From assembly GCA_026119855.1 (NCBI GenBank), contig JAOWBW010000868.1, positions 248,001-312,000 of the forward strand: a stretch of 64,000 bases of DNA. The letters run 5' to 3'. The DNA comes from Campanula takesimana (lineage: Eukaryota > Streptophyta > Magnoliopsida > Asterales > Campanulaceae). The notes under the pieces were generated by a model, which ran no database searches, was not told the DNA's origin, and saw only the letters and a list, made by a program, of their open reading frames with translations. A program made the translations under genes and the position numbers. Shown in pieces: positions 1 to 10,779 of the stretch; the first letter of the stretch is position 1, and every line of letters starts with the position of its first letter.

Positions 1-1017
1 TTGTGAATCATGTCGTGGAACAAGTTTGTCACAGCCCTTTGATAAGTAGCCCCAGCGTTCCTCAACCCAAATGGCATGACTGTGTAGCAAAAGGTTCCCC
101 ATGGTGTTGTGAAGGCAGTCTTGTGTTGATCTTCTTCGACCATGAGAATCTGATTATACCCGGCGAAACCATCCACAAATGAGCGGACTTCGTAGGCGGC
201 AGTGGAGTCGACTAGAATGTTGATGTTGGGTAGTGGGAAATCATCCTTCTGTGAAGCCTTGTTCAAATCCTAGAAATCCACACAAACACGGACCTTGCCA
301 TTAGACTTTCTGACTGTCACAACATTCGCTAGCCATGTTGGATACTCAATGACTTTGATGAAGCCCATACTGAGAAGATTTTCTATTTCTTCTTTGACTT
401 GTAGAGACCATTCTGGCTTGATCTTTCTGAGTTTCTGCTTGACAGGCTTAGCATCATCTCTGATCGGAATCCTGTGCTCGGCGACTTTTCTGTCTAAACC
501 CGGCATGTCTTTGTATGACCATGCAAACACATCCACAAATTCTCTGAGCAGTGCAGTCAATCTGTCTTTGTCTTCCCCCTTGAAGAAGCTTCCGATCTTG
601 GTTTCCTTCGGCTCCTCATCGGTACCCAGATTAACAACATGCAATTCTTCATCAGCCCTTGGACCATTTTCACCACGACTACGGACCTGTTGAGCCAATT
701 CATTTAAGTATGTTTCATTTTCGTGGTCTATTTCATCATAGTTTGAATCGTTATTAACTAGTTCATTAAATTCATTATTAGTTAATTCATCATTTATGAT
801 GTTTGCAATCTCGGGGTACTAAAAAAGATCAAATTTTTTCATTAGCAAAGAAAGGGAACACACGCTCGGCTATTGCCTCCATATCCTCTTGGGTGAGGGT
901 ATCGGAAACACTCTCGAACTCGAAAATGAATGTTAACAAATCTTCTTTTGTAGCCTTGCGTGGCATGCAACCCATTTTCTCGATCAAGAATTCTTCGGAT
1001 ACCACGGGTCTTTTTTT
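1..1017 (-). pseudogene. pol: Tat-1 pol: reverse transcriptase N-terminal part (broken)
   Basis: Translated on the minus strand, 270-698 reads through the RT entry region, with FAWSYKDMPGLD followed by a KQKLRKIKPEWSLQVKEEI block. From 269 to 1 the palm continues with CYTVMPFGLRNAGATYQ, typical of Ty3/gypsy Tat RT. A TAG stop replaces the Arg of the usual VDFRDLN motif near 268. A frameshift and further stops separate this part from the protease linker above 1018. The catalytic YxDD box and RNase H would lie left of base 1 and are not visible. No functional enzyme can be made from this copy. Confidence 0.88.
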
Positions 1018-2205
1018 TTAATACCAGTTGTTGATAGGCTCAGAGCTTGGCTTGATCTCACTGATAGGCCCACTTCCCGTGTCGGTGTCATCGGAGATGG
1101 CATTGACTTGGCACTCATCCATGATGGAAAGTTCCTCAAACATGGAGGCTAGATCAGTTAACTCCTCCCCCACGGTAATCTCTATCTCGGATATTATGGC
1201 TAATTTCTTCCCCCTCCATTCTCGGGGTGTTATTGGAGTTGGTTCATCTTCATGCTTCTGTATCTCATAATCAGCGAAGATTTCGAGACCGGGCTTTCTG
1301 ATGCCCTTGCTGTTGATCCATGGCTCGGGAAATATCATGTATGGAACATCTTCCCCCTGGCGGATAAAGTAGCCATTTAATGTCTTGCGATAAGATCTCA
1401 AGTTAGGAATTTCATAGTGACGACCTTCCCTGTGAGCTTGGGTCTTTTCATTCTTGACGGCTTGCTCATATTTCAAGTTGTCTTCGGAAGGTTCGTACCC
1501 CAATCCGAACTTGTTCTTGACGAAAGGGACCTTAACGGGTTGCATTCTCCCATGTTGGTATTTCCCTAGGCCTAAACTGGGGAAGTAGTTCCTATTTCTC
1601 ATCATGTGGAGGACTTTGTGATTGCCGAGGGTCCATGGTCCGTTTCCCCCTTCTTTGTCGATGGCGTTGATTGAGACGCTAGAGATGGTGGAGTCCTCTA
1701 ACCTATGCTAAACTTGGTGGACGGGTTCCCCATTTCTGTGGATAGTGACATTTTCTGCCATAATGGTCACTATTTCTTCTCCATTTCGGAACTTGACACA
1801 CTGATGGAGTGTTGAAGGAACATCATTAGAACCGTGTATCCATGGTCGACCCAAGAGCAAATTGAATGAGGATGGGACATCGAGCACTTGAAACGGTACG
1901 GACATAACCATGCTCCCAAATTCAATGTCCACTTCCACCATACCCATGACCGTGCGGGCAGTGCTGTCGTAGCCTCGGATCACTTGATTAGAAGGCTTTA
2001 GGTCTGAATTTTTAAGCCCCAGTATGCCCATGATTCGGCCAGGCATTAAGTTGAGTGCGGAACCACCGTTGACCAAGACTCTTGAAATAGGTCTCCCTCT
2101 TTCCCTTACTTTGAGATACATGGCCTCATTTTGATTGGACCCAAATGGTGGAAGGTCCATGTCGGCAAAGGTGATGACATTGCCGAAATGTATGTGGCCT
2201 ATCAT
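1018..2205 (-). pseudogene. pol: Tat-1 aspartic protease and pro-RT linker (inactive)
   Basis: The minus-strand frame from 2205 to 1018 is open except for one stop at 1708-1710. The first 165 residues are a retropepsin-like domain, with the flap-side block VIRGYDSTARTVMG and the C-terminal hydrophobic motif FNLLLGRPWIH. The catalytic box reads VLVNGGSALN, where Tat proteases have V-D-G/N-G-S: the catalytic Asp has become Asn, so the enzyme would be dead even without the stop. The following 195 residues are the long linker to RT seen in Tat elements and have no recognised catalytic motif. A frameshift lies between this frame and gag (2219 onward). Confidence 0.85.
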
Positions 2206-2218
2206 AACAAATGAGGTC

Positions 2219-4003
2219 CTAAATGGATATGTTTGCTTGAGTCTTCTTAAGTTGTACCAATAAAGGATCTTCGGGAATGTCGCGAGTCTGCGATATTGGA
2301 AAAGAGGTGCTTGGCGCAGAAGTAGTGGGATTGCTTGCTATGACTCGTCCGGATCGAGTTAGCATGTTGACGTTCCCATTTTTCTTCTTCCTATTCTCTA
2401 ATACTTCCCTCATTACCTCATCATAAGTCACAACGTAGCAAGAATCATTAATTTCATTCATATCTTTGGAGCCCTCATTCATAATGGGAATTGAATGAAT
2501 GGTTTCCTCAAACTCTCCTAACTTTGTTACAGGGACATCACCCCCACTAGGAACTATAAATTCCTTCTTGTCGATGAGGTCTTAGATGATGTTACGGAGG
2601 ACAAAGCATTCCTCAGTAAGATTGCCACTGTGTTGATGATAGCCACAATATTTGTGATTGGCATGGTTGGCGTTGATCGTCTTGGGTTGGTACCCTTGTA
2701 GAGGTGTAATTTTCCCTTTGGCTTTGAGGACTTCAAAGGCCTTGGTGTGAGTCATGCCTTGGAGAGGAGTGCAGACACGATCATTTTGAAATTTCTTGCC
2801 TTGTGGTGGAGGAACCTTTTTGTAATTCCACTTTTCGGTGGTGATGGCATTGACTGAAGCCTCTTTTGTTGAGTTAGAGGCGGCCTTGTATTGGAAGCTA
2901 GGAGCAGTTTTCTTGATTTCCTTGAGCAAGTCATCCATTCGGACCCCTGCCTCATACATTTGGGAAAAATCTGAGTAGCAAGCCCCACTTAGGTGGGTGC
3001 GGAGATCAATCTTTAGACACTTGAGGAAGATGTCCATTTGCTCCTTGGTATTAGGCCTCTCGACTATTTCAGCAAGCTTGTCATTCCACCTTCTTGTAAA
3101 ATCAATAAAGGACTCATTGTCCTTTGGGTGGTGTTCTCTAGTTCTTTCTTTGTCGGGCGGTGAGTGGTGTTGCCTTGGTATTGACTTTTGAAGGCAAGCA
3201 TGGCGGCGTCCCAATCGAGACAGACTGTGAGCGGGAGAGTTGCATACCAATCCTTTGCGGCCCCCTCGAGAGTAAGAGGGAAGCATTGTGCCATCACTTT
3301 TGGAGAGACCTTTTTCGGAACCATAGCCCATATGTAAGTCTCGATGTGTGCCATTGGGCAAGAGTTGACCTTAAACTTTCTGATGTCGGGCATCTTGAAC
3401 TTGTCGAGGAGAGCAGCCATTGTGCTCATGAGAATGGACGAGTGATAAAGGCTTGTGTCGGAGCCTTTCCCCAAGTTGAGACCATTGAAACGTTGGTCTA
3501 TGTAAGCCATGATTGAATCAACCATCTTGTGTCCTTGTTCTCGGTGCTTGGCTCTTCCACTTTCTTGGTGCGGGTACTAACATAAGGGTTTTCAAACAAA
3601 CCCTTGGTCCATTCGGACTCATCGTTTTCATCCTTATCTTACCATTGGAAAGCTTGGTAAGCTTGGTCTTTATTTGATCCATTTCGGCTTCATGAGACTC
3701 CCTTTGATTGTCAAGATAGGATTGCCAAAGGTCATCTTTGCTTTAGGCCTCCTTATTGAGAGTGGAGACTTTCTCTTGGAGAATTTGGACCATAGCTGAG
3801 AGTTGCTCAAGAGACATGGTGTTGTTGCTGTTGGAGTTGCCGGCCATTGATGCTGTTGGAGTGATCAATTCACGAACTAGCCGGTTTGATGAATCTCGGT
3901 ATATGCGGTAAGTACCAATTGGACCTAAATTGAAGAAGAGGCCCTTGTCAGTCTTGAGTAAGACTTTCGGTCCATGAAGAGGCTTAGAACACACAGTGGG
4001 CAC
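2219..4003 (-). pseudogene. gag: Tat-1 gag (frameshifted)
   Basis: Three minus-strand frames together cover gag. An N-terminal part lies at 3743-4003. The capsid core (3064-3525) includes PKKVSPKVMAQCFPLTLEGA and FKSQYQGN. The C-terminal part is at 2582-3361. A frameshift near 3130 joins the core to the C-terminal part, and a TAG at 2582-2584 interrupts the same frame, which resumes at 2219-2482. The zinc knuckle near 2600-2660 reads CGYHQHSGNLTEEC; the His that normally follows the Gly is Asn, so one zinc ligand is missing. The capsid core is clearly homologous to the gag frames of Tat-2 and Tat-4. Confidence 0.88.
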
Positions 4004-4037
4004 ACGACTCGAACCACATAAGAAAAAGATTTATGTA

Positions 4038-4038
4038 A

Positions 4039-4111
<73 letters not shown>
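4038..4111. repeat. (TA)n microsatellite
   Basis: About 74 bp of nearly pure alternating A and T in the Tat-1 leader, just upstream of gag. It has no counterpart in the otherwise similar leaders of Tat-2 and Tat-4, so it expanded after this copy inserted or is private to this lineage. Confidence 0.95.
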
Positions 4112-4113
<2 letters not shown>

Positions 4114-5206
4114 TCGGAGGGATGGGATCCCTTTTGGGTTTCTAAGAAAAATAATGGAATCGTCACACTATTATATAGACCTTCTCACGGTCCCATATCT
4201 CATCGGATTCCACCACGTTTGTGATACATACATGTGTCGGAATTAAACTAAATTAATGTAGTAAAGCATACATGCGGGGACGGATTTTTATTTTCGTCCA
4301 TAATAGCCACTTAGGGACGGAGTTTTATTTCGTCCATGATAACCACTTGTTTCTCTTAGAAACGGCATGTATGATTTGAAAACATTAGTTTAGGGAAATC
4401 TCGGCACATGAAAACCGACTTGGTCACGGAGTGTTAGACCCTAACTAGAATTGTGTTGGCTTGTGCTTGGCTAAAGAGAGGCTTAAAGGTCACCCCGGCA
4501 TGTAGTCATGAACTACGCCACGGGCTGAGGTTTACCGCTTCAAGAGAGTCAAGGTCGGGTGGAGCTTGAAACTCTCTAGGACGGGCCTCGATGGGTTTGG
4601 GGTTATGAACTTGTGCGACTCAATAGTGAGCAATTGATAAGAATTAGTGCACGTAGTGTGAGGTCCAACAAGTGACAAAACATTTTTTACTTTTTTTTTT
4701 AACAAAAGAAAAGCAAATAAGCACGTAATTTACAACTCTCGAATTACCTGTGTGACCGATAAAAAAAACACAAAATAAAATAGTCAAATGGTCTGAATCA
4801 ATCCTGTTGCAGGCAACTGTTCCAACACCCCATTATTCTGCTCTGTTCTGGAAACCCGTTCCTGTTCTAAAAAACAGCCCAGAAGCACGAGCCTCTGGTA
4901 TGTGTCATGGGATGCGCGCGCATTGCGCAAAGAATCTGGGAGGCGCCCGCTTCTGGGTAAACCTATCAGACACTTGGACTCAGGGGATTGCCCTGGTCCG
5001 GCATATATTTTCGAACTCCTGCAAAGATGATTAGTATAGAAAAAGAAGAATAGGAAGAACATATGAGAAGCGGGCGATTCTGGTCTCTGATGTGAGACGC
5101 GCGCGCCTTAGGCCAAGAAGGCCAGAGGCGCACGCTTCCCTCCATCAGGAACCAGAATGCCCAGAAAACGTAGACTATGAGAAAAACGCAAGCTTAACCC
5201 TAAAAC
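4112..5206 (-). other. Tat-1 5' leader (non-coding)
   Basis: Untranslated leader between primer site and gag. It is collinear with the leaders of Tat-2 (14457-15567) and Tat-4 (37270-38411). Shared blocks include the paired ggggacgga-ttttattt-cgtcc repeats at 4275-4350, the stretch around the 'ctacgccacgggctgaggtttac' region near 4510-4540, and two CG-box triplets described separately. I see no credible reading frame. Confidence 0.75.
4885..5135 (-). promoter_or_regulatory. Two leader CG-box triplets, 29-bp phased
   Basis: GC-alternating boxes start at 4885, 4914 and 4943, and again at 5070, 5099 and 5128: every step is exactly 29 bp. The central box of each triplet is a perfect GCGCGCGC. 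The first set is bounded by inverted arms (CCCAGAAGC on the left, GCTTCTGGG on the right). The same arrangement occurs in the U3 of this LTR and in Tat-2 and Tat-4. The function is unknown. Confidence 0.7.
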
Positions 5207-5226
5207 GTCCCCAGCAGAGTCGCCAC
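5207..5226 (-). other. Tat-1 primer binding site
   Basis: Immediately inside the 5' LTR. On the minus strand it reads GTGGCGACTCTGCTGGGGAC. From family knowledge, TGGCGACTCYGCTGGGGA-like primer sites of Ogre/Tat elements are complementary to the 3' end of tRNA-Arg; I have not aligned it to a tRNA. Confidence 0.8.
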
Positions 5227-6199
5227 TGTAGATACCCCGGGAGGAGCCCCGCGGCTTAGGCTAGAGCGCGCGGGTGGATTCCTAGGATGTCTAACTTGGT
5301 TTTAATTTGTTTACAGTCACCACCTATGTTTTTAACGGAACATAAGAAAAACCTAATATTTAGCCTATGTTTTGATACGAAAACCAGAGATTCTTGTTAT
5401 GAGGTTCGGGGGTTAGGTTACGAGATGGGAAGTACTTAAACACCCATCTCGCCCAACTAATGTTGGTCTTGCTTGTTCGTAGTCTACATAAAAAATGTTC
5501 TTCCTATTCTTTGATAATGATAAAAGGGGGTTTAAAAGAGGTGTTTTGAATGTGGGGAGATAACTCCTTGACCAACTTTAATGGTATGAAGTGATCTTTG
5601 GTGTCATGCCCCAAAATGTTTTGGGTGATCGCACGTTTGATAAAAGAAGAAGAAAAGAGATGAAGTAGAGAGAAGATAGTAAAATAGTGTTTACCTAAGC
5701 TTCAAATGACTTCAAGTACTTCTTGGAGAATTGTCTTGGAAACGCCTTAAAAATGCTTGTGTATAGTTTTCTTAATCACAAAAAGTCCTCCTCTTCAATG
5801 GTGAATTAGAGGGGTTTATATAGGTGTTAAACAGATGTTTTTGGTGCCAAAACAAAGTCACAAAGATAATTTTCCCAGGAAAAATCATGTAAACTGAGCA
5901 TGGGAGGGATTCTTGGACAGAATATGTAACTGATGCCCAGATGCGCGCGCCTCCTGCCTTGATGGGCGGGATGCGCGCGCTTCTGACCCCTAAGGTCGGT
6001 GGCGCGCGACTTTAAAATGGCTTTTCTGATAGAATGGACCAGAAAGTCAGCACTGTTATTCAGTTTAGTCCCTGGACTTAACAGAGTTAGTCAGGAACTT
6101 AACGAAAGTAACAGAAACTAACGGAAAACACATAAAATAGGAAGAAACACAAAATCAAATGTGCAATCGGGGTGAGCGGTCCAAGGCGGGGTGTCTACA
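5227..6199 (-). repeat. Tat-1 5' LTR
   Basis: 973 bp. On the minus strand it begins TGTAGACACCCCGCC and ends GGGGTATCTACA, abutting the primer site. The ends match those of the LTRs at 8847, 15587, 36259 and 43828. Its U3 holds three CG boxes, then a TATA box. The R/U5 half contains the Tat-typical 'gttcgggggttaggtta' stretch at about 5402-5420. Confidence 0.92.
5815..6009 (-). promoter_or_regulatory. Tat-1 LTR promoter: TATA box and CG-box triplet
   Basis: On the minus strand, boxes at 5943, 5973 and 6002 (GCGCGCGC, GCGCGCGC, GCGCGCG; steps 30 and 29) lie about 120 bp upstream of a TATATAAA at 5815-5822. This matches the U3 order in Tat-2 and Tat-4. Confidence 0.7.
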
Positions 6200-6204
6200 C
6201 TTAG

Positions 6205-6600
6205 TCAAGGCCATCAATTGGAATCTCAAGAACGCTTTAGGTAAACTCCAACGCTTTTAATCTCTACTTCTCATCTCATTCTTTGTTTTAGAGTAGTTTA
6301 ATCCCATCAAAAGAATCAGCCTAGAGCCTCTCCAATCCATGGAGATGGTCTCGAAGCACATGATCCGACATTCTAATAATTAAGAAATTAATTATTAGCT
6401 TTACTTGTTTTAATTACTTGTTCTTTACTTGATTAAATACACCTAAGCAAGACCAATCCTAGATTGGGTGGATTGGGTGCTCCTTGACCTTCCCAATCCA
6501 TAACTTAAACCCCGAACTCAAAAATCTCACGGTCCGTGTTCCGTTCAACAACATGGTGGCGACTCTCAAATCAAAAAAGGCGAGCGACGATCTCTTTCTC
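6205..6600. other. Unassigned fragment, resembles the R/U5 part of a Tat-type LTR
   Basis: No coding potential. On the plus strand 6498-6560 has 'cttaaaccccgaactc' followed by 'catggtggcgactc', an order that parallels the R/U5 of the Tat LTRs (for example 37095-37195). It directly borders the broken RT of Copia-A at about 6600. It could be the remnant of another LTR that truncated Copia-A and was later hit by Tat-1. No target duplication or LTR end was found. Confidence 0.4.
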
Positions 6601-7243
6601 AGATGCAAACAATAGTCAATACCATGAATCTGCCTATAGCCTTTCGCTACAAGTATAGCTTTATAAGTATGCACCTTTCCATCCATGTCAATTTTCCTTT
6701 TGAAAACCCATTTGCATCCTATGGTTTTTACACCTTCGGGTGCATCTATCAAGTTCCAAACTTGATTATCATACATGGACTTAATTTTCAGATTCTATGG
6801 CTCCAAGCCATTTATCCGAATCAGGAGCGGATATCGCTTCTTGAAAGGAAGTAAGTTTATCATTATCAATGACTTCTACTTCATTGCTATCCGTCATGAT
6901 AAATCCATATCTCTCAGGTTCGGATCGCACCCTACCAGTTCTGCGAGGAACTTGTGTATTTTGAACGGGTTCCTCAACTCCTTGTGAAACTTGTTCAGAT
7001 CAAACCATCGGTTCTATGTTATTTTCAGGTTCTCGAACCTCTTCGAGATTAATTTTACTCCGACTAATTCCTTTGGAGAGAAACTCTTTCTCTAGAAAGG
7101 TACCATGACGGGCAACAAACACTTTGTTTTCCGCGCGATTGTAAAAGTAATATACCTTATTTTCCTTAGGGTAACCTACGAAAATACATTTGTCAGATTT
7201 TAGTGCAAGTTTGTCAGAGACAAGTCTCTTAACATAAGCCTCA
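6601..7243 (-). pseudogene. pol: Copia-A pol: end of integrase and start of RT
   Basis: Minus-strand translation gives the integrase C-terminal block KCIFVGYPKENKVYYFY near 7130-7200, followed after a short linker by the RT entry motif GCKWVFKRKID and then ILVAKGYRQIHGIDY near 6615-6730. Copia-type RT normally continues with an ETF(A/S)PV block; here it stops making sense at about 6605, marking the break with the adjoining fragment. The palm domain is lost, so this is only a remnant. The insert point of the solo LTR lies just upstream, at 7244-7248. Confidence 0.85.
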
Positions 7244-7548
7244 CAACCTGTGAATACCCCTTTCCGAATGCGGGCGACGCACGGGAAGTCTTTCTTTTAT
7301 GTATCTTTATTTTTATCTTTCCTATGGGATTAGGATATTCAAGTTGGCATTTAACTTTATTAAGAATCGCCACATTGTTTTTATCGAGTTAAAACATTGA
7401 GAAACAGCTAATAGAAAGTGGGTTCGGGGGTCAAGTTACGATAAGAGAAGAATATCAAGTTATCACTCCTAACGCCCGATAGATCGGACTTTCTATCATG
7501 ATGAATGTGTTAGTAGTGTGTTAGTGATTGAGACCGTATCCGAAGATT

Positions 7549-7594
7549 GCCTACGTTCCTCTCGTGATGTTAATCTCAGGTCGACGTAGTTCGC
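7549..7594 (-). other. Conserved hairpin module 1 (CTACG/CGTAG), copy in solo LTR
   Basis: On the minus strand GAACTACGTCGACCTGAG is followed, after a spacer, by GGAACGTAGGC. CTACGT and ACGTAG can pair to close a loop of about 30 nt. Related modules occur in Tat-2 (12791-12834), Tat-3 (27081, 29668) and Tat-4 (40037, 42683). Confidence 0.6.
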
Positions 7595-8215
7595 ACATAA
7601 TCGGAATAGAGAGAAGAAGTGGGATCATACATAGTGAAGGGGGAGGAGAAAGAATCATACAAGATGATTACATCCTAGAATAATGATTATACCATTGATA
7701 AGATCAATGTGTATTCATCATATTCATCATGGGAGAGTTATTGATCATGGGAGTATTTACCTAAAGTTTAGGGTTTAGAAGTAGTTCCTAGATCTCGTGG
7801 ATCATCATCGGCTATGCATATGAATAGGGAATACATTTATAGATCTAACAGGTTAAATCTAGCATGGTAATAAGAACATCATGAAACATGTATGAAATAA
7901 CATATAAGCATGAAGATCGCTACCCTAGATATATAGCATATTATGAATTCTAGCAAGAACATGAAGAACACGTTATGAATCATATGAATATAGGCGTATA
8001 AACATAATGAAACTAGCATAAATAAGATCTAAAATAAAAAAACATGAAGAATTCTCACCAATCTTGACAAGAACGAAGTCGAATCTCTTACGCGGATTCG
8101 CCTGACCTTCGGGAATACTAGAAAGGCTTAGAGAGAGAGAGAGAGTTCTGTCTGCAGTTTAGACTGTAGAACTCGGGGGAGAGAATTGTGTGTCGAAATT
8201 ATGAACTGAGGTCAC

Positions 8216-8283
8216 CTATTTATAGTGTTTCTGACCTAGAGGAAGTGGCCGCCTGGCCCTTCCCTGACTGGCCGCCCGGCCGG
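8216..8283 (-). promoter_or_regulatory. Solo LTR promoter: TATA box and TGGCCGCC pair
   Basis: Minus-strand TATA box CTATAAATAG (8216-8225). Upstream of it on the minus strand, TGGCCGCCTGGCC (8246) and TGGCCGCCCGGCC (8269) lie 23 bp apart. This is one of the family-specific CG-motif arrays. Confidence 0.65.
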
Positions 8284-8500
8284 TCCAAGTGTTTGGCTCA
8301 GTTCCCAATGCTCTAATCATCTTGGACTCTGGAGATAACGTCTATCTTTGCAGCTCATCCAATCAGGTCGTCAATATCTTCTTATCTAGGCTTTTCAGGA
8401 AATCTTGGATAAGTCCTACGCAGTTCGTAAATACCTGGGAGGTCCCTGTGAGTTCTAGAACGCCTAATAACTCATTTTTAGGTTGGGTACTAACACAACC

Positions 8501-8846
8501 CCAAATTCTCATGAAAGAAAGACAAGGTTTCTTTCCATTCCATATCTCATATAGAGTCTTTTGAACCGATTTAGTTGGAACTCTATTTAGTGTAAGTGCA
8601 GCAGTTTCTAATGCATGTCCCCAAAAGGACAAAGGAAGATCAACTTGACCCATCATCAAGCGGACCATATCTAATAAATTCTTATTTCTCTGCTCAGACA
8701 CACCATTCCATTGTGGTGTTCCAAGTGGAGTTAATTGTGAAACAAGTCCATAATCTTTAAGATGATTGTCAAATTCTTGGTTAAAATATTCTCCACCACG
8801 ATCCGATCGAAGTTCTTTAATACTTTTTCCAAGTTGATTTTGTACT
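8501..8846 (-). pseudogene. pol: Copia-A pol: integrase catalytic core, second half
   Basis: This 115-codon stretch is an open reading on the minus strand. It contains LRSDRGGEYF (second catalytic Asp), then TPQWNGVSEQRNKNLLDMVR with the catalytic Glu, and ends at MRIWGC exactly at the solo-LTR duplication. The first catalytic Asp is in the piece at 16730-17571, on the other side of Tat-2. Within this piece the D, E and reading frame are intact, which suggests Copia-A was not very old when it was interrupted. One family deviation is W for the usual H in PQHNG. Confidence 0.88.
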
Positions 8847-10008
8847 TGTAGATACCCCGGGGGACCACGGCTTGGCTAGAGCGCGTGAATTACCTAGGAT
8901 GTCTACTTGATTTTAAGAGTCGCCACCCACGTTTTTAGAGGAACGCGAGAAAACCTAAAGAAAGCCAATATTTGTACGAAAACCAGAGATTCGGGAGAGA
9001 AGGGTTCGGGGGTTAGGTGACGGAGTGGGAAGTACTTAAACACCCACTCCGCCCCGCTTACGCGGTTCTTGCTACTTTTGGTGTTCTAATGCTAATGTCC
9101 TTCAATTTATTGATATAAAAAATGTGCTAACAATTGAGATGAGAAGAAAAGGGGGAATAAAAAGAATGATTTTATTAATTAATTTATACTAAAAGATTAC
9201 ATGTTGAATATGCTAAACAATTACATAAGAAATGAAATGGAATTTAATTAGTGTTTGGAATGTTAGAATGTAACCTTGACCAAACTTCAATAGTGAAGTG
9301 GCCTTTTGGTTGTATTCCTTTTTATGGATATTGCATACATTGACTAGACATGAATAAAATAAGAAGAAGAAAAAGGGAAGTTGTACCTTAAGAAGAATGA
9401 CTTTAAACCTTGACTTGAAGATGGTGTCGTTGTAGGAAAATTGTTGTAGAACAATTTGTGTAGAGTCTTGTCACGAAGAACTCTTGTAGGGAGAATTTGT
9501 GTATTATTTGTGAAAAGAGAAAGTGTTCAAGGTCTAAAAATCAGGTCAAGGTCTAAAAATCAGGTCCTAAAAGAGATTGAAAAGAGGCCGAAAAGAGGTG
9601 GAAAAGAGGTCCCCTCCAATGATGGATTGGAGGGGTTTTTATAGTTGAAAGGGGATGTTTTTTGTGCAATTCGTGGTCACAAAGAAATATTTCCCGGGTG
9701 AAATCCATGCAAAATAAGCAAGAGAGGGATTCTTGGGAGAAAATCAGTAACTGACGCCCCAGAGGCGCGCGCTACCGGGTGTACCAACAGAAGGCGCGCG
9801 CTTCTGACCTAAGAAGGCGGAGGCGCGCGGCTTTGAAAAGGCAGTTTTGACAGAATGGACTAGAAAATTAATTATGTTATGCAGTTCAGTCCAAAACTAA
9901 CGGAATCAGTTAGGAACTTAACGGAAGTAACATAAATTAACAAAAACAAGTAAAATAAAAATACTATGTATGCAATCGGGGTAAGAGGTCCAAAGCGGGG
10001 TGTCTACT
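8847..10008 (-). repeat. Tat-2 3' LTR
   Basis: 1162 bp, starting TGTAGATACCCC on the plus strand. The right end reads TGTCTACT instead of TGTCTACA, a one-base change in the terminal dinucleotide. It is collinear with the 5' LTR at 15587-16724; I noticed only scattered substitutions and small indels, for example an extra run near 9430-9445. CG boxes occur at 9765, 9794 and 9823, again 29 bp apart. Confidence 0.92.
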
Positions 10009-10023
10009 GAGCCCCTCGGCGAC
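10009..10023 (-). other. Tat-2 polypurine tract
   Basis: On the minus strand GCCGAGGGGCTC directly precedes the 3' LTR; Tat-4 has the same tract at 43815-43827. It would prime plus-strand DNA synthesis. Confidence 0.7.
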
Positions 10024-10191
10024 GTGGATTACGAAGCAAAATACGTCGACGAAAGAAAGACAACCGCCGAGGACATCGACAAGAGAAAACAAAGACTCGA
10101 AAAAGCAGGAATTTGAAATTACAAAGGATAGGAGTGCGCTCCCTGTGTGAGCGGCTTAATTGATATAGAAAAGATATAGCAGGATCCGTTT

Positions 10192-10757
10192 GCTGAAGCG
10201 GGATCCGTTTGCTGATGCGGGATCCGTTTGCTGAATGCGGGATCCGTTTGCTGGTGCGGGATCCGTTTGCTGATGACGGGATCCGTTTGCTGTTGCGGGA
10301 TCCATTTGCTGGTGCGGTATCCGTTTGCTGATTGCGGAATCCGTTTGCTGAATGTGGGATCCGTTTGCTGAATGCGGGATCCGTTTGCTGAATGCGGGAT
10401 CCGTTTGCTGGATGCGGGATCCGTTTGCTGATGCGGGATCCATTTTGCTGATGGCGGGATCCGTTTGCTGTTGCGGGATCCATTTGCTGGTGCGGTATCC
10501 GTTTGCTGATTGCGAAATCCATTTGCTGAATGCGGGATCCGTTTGCTGAATGCGGGATCCGTTTGCTGAATGCGGGATCCGTTTGCTGGATTCGGGATCC
10601 GTTTGCTGATGCGGGATCCGTTTGCTGATGGCGGGATCCGTTTGCTGATGGCGGGATCCGTTTGCTGGTGCGGGATCCGTTTGTTGGTGCGGGATCCGTT
10701 TTCTGGAATGCGAGATCCCTTTGCTGAAGCGAGATCCCTTTGCTGATTGCGGGATGT
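10192..10757 (-). repeat. Minisatellite, GGATCCGTTTGCTG units, next to the polypurine tract
   Basis: About 29 units of 18-21 bp, each close to GGATCCGTTTGCTGATGCG, with small changes in the spacer after CTG. A block of eight units (roughly 10288-10437) recurs in the same order of variants at roughly 10470-10620, so the array has a higher-order duplication. Tat-4 has the same minisatellite, fewer units, at 43270-43680. Reading frames through the array (NGSR/SKRIP/QQTDPA) follow from repeat length and are not taken as genes. Tandem repeats in this 3' position are known for Tat/Ogre elements. Confidence 0.93.
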
Positions 10758-10779
10758 GGAGACCTTTCAGTGTGAAGCC

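Larger units (their letters stand above)
1..6199 (-). mobile_element. Tat-1: Ty3/gypsy Tat-lineage LTR retrotransposon, 5' part
   Basis: On the minus strand the order is 5' LTR (5227-6199), primer site, about 1.2 kb leader, gag, aspartic protease, and the start of reverse transcriptase, which runs off the left edge. The Tat/Ogre-type zinc finger, the RT motifs and a primer site of the type usually assigned to tRNA-Arg in this lineage fix the family. All coding parts carry stops and frameshifts, so this is a dead copy. The 5 bp beyond the LTR is CTTAG (6200-6204); its partner lies outside the window, so the target duplication cannot be confirmed. It has the most pol left of the four Tat elements here and is the best local model of the autonomous partner of Tat-2 and Tat-4. 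Confidence 0.9.
7249..8495 (-). repeat. Solo LTR of a Ty3/gypsy (Tat-like) family
   Basis: 1247 bp, bounded by TG (7249) and CA (8495) and flanked by identical 5-bp duplications CAACC at 7244-7248 and 8496-8500. It lies inside the Copia-A integrase and no internal region is present, so it is the product of LTR-LTR recombination. The orientation is inferred from a minus-strand TATA box (8216-8225) and from the 'gggttcgggggtcaagtta' block at 7421-7440, which matches the R/U5 of Tat LTRs. The family differs from Tat-1 to Tat-4. Confidence 0.92.

Noticed and set aside
3984..4166. 60-residue frame rich in Tyr-Ile
   Set aside because: It reads the (TA)n microsatellite.
10192..10757. Regular short repeats with spacers, CRISPR-like
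   Set aside because: Units are contiguous, with 4-7 base variable parts rather than unique spacers, in a plant retrotransposon; this is a minisatellite.
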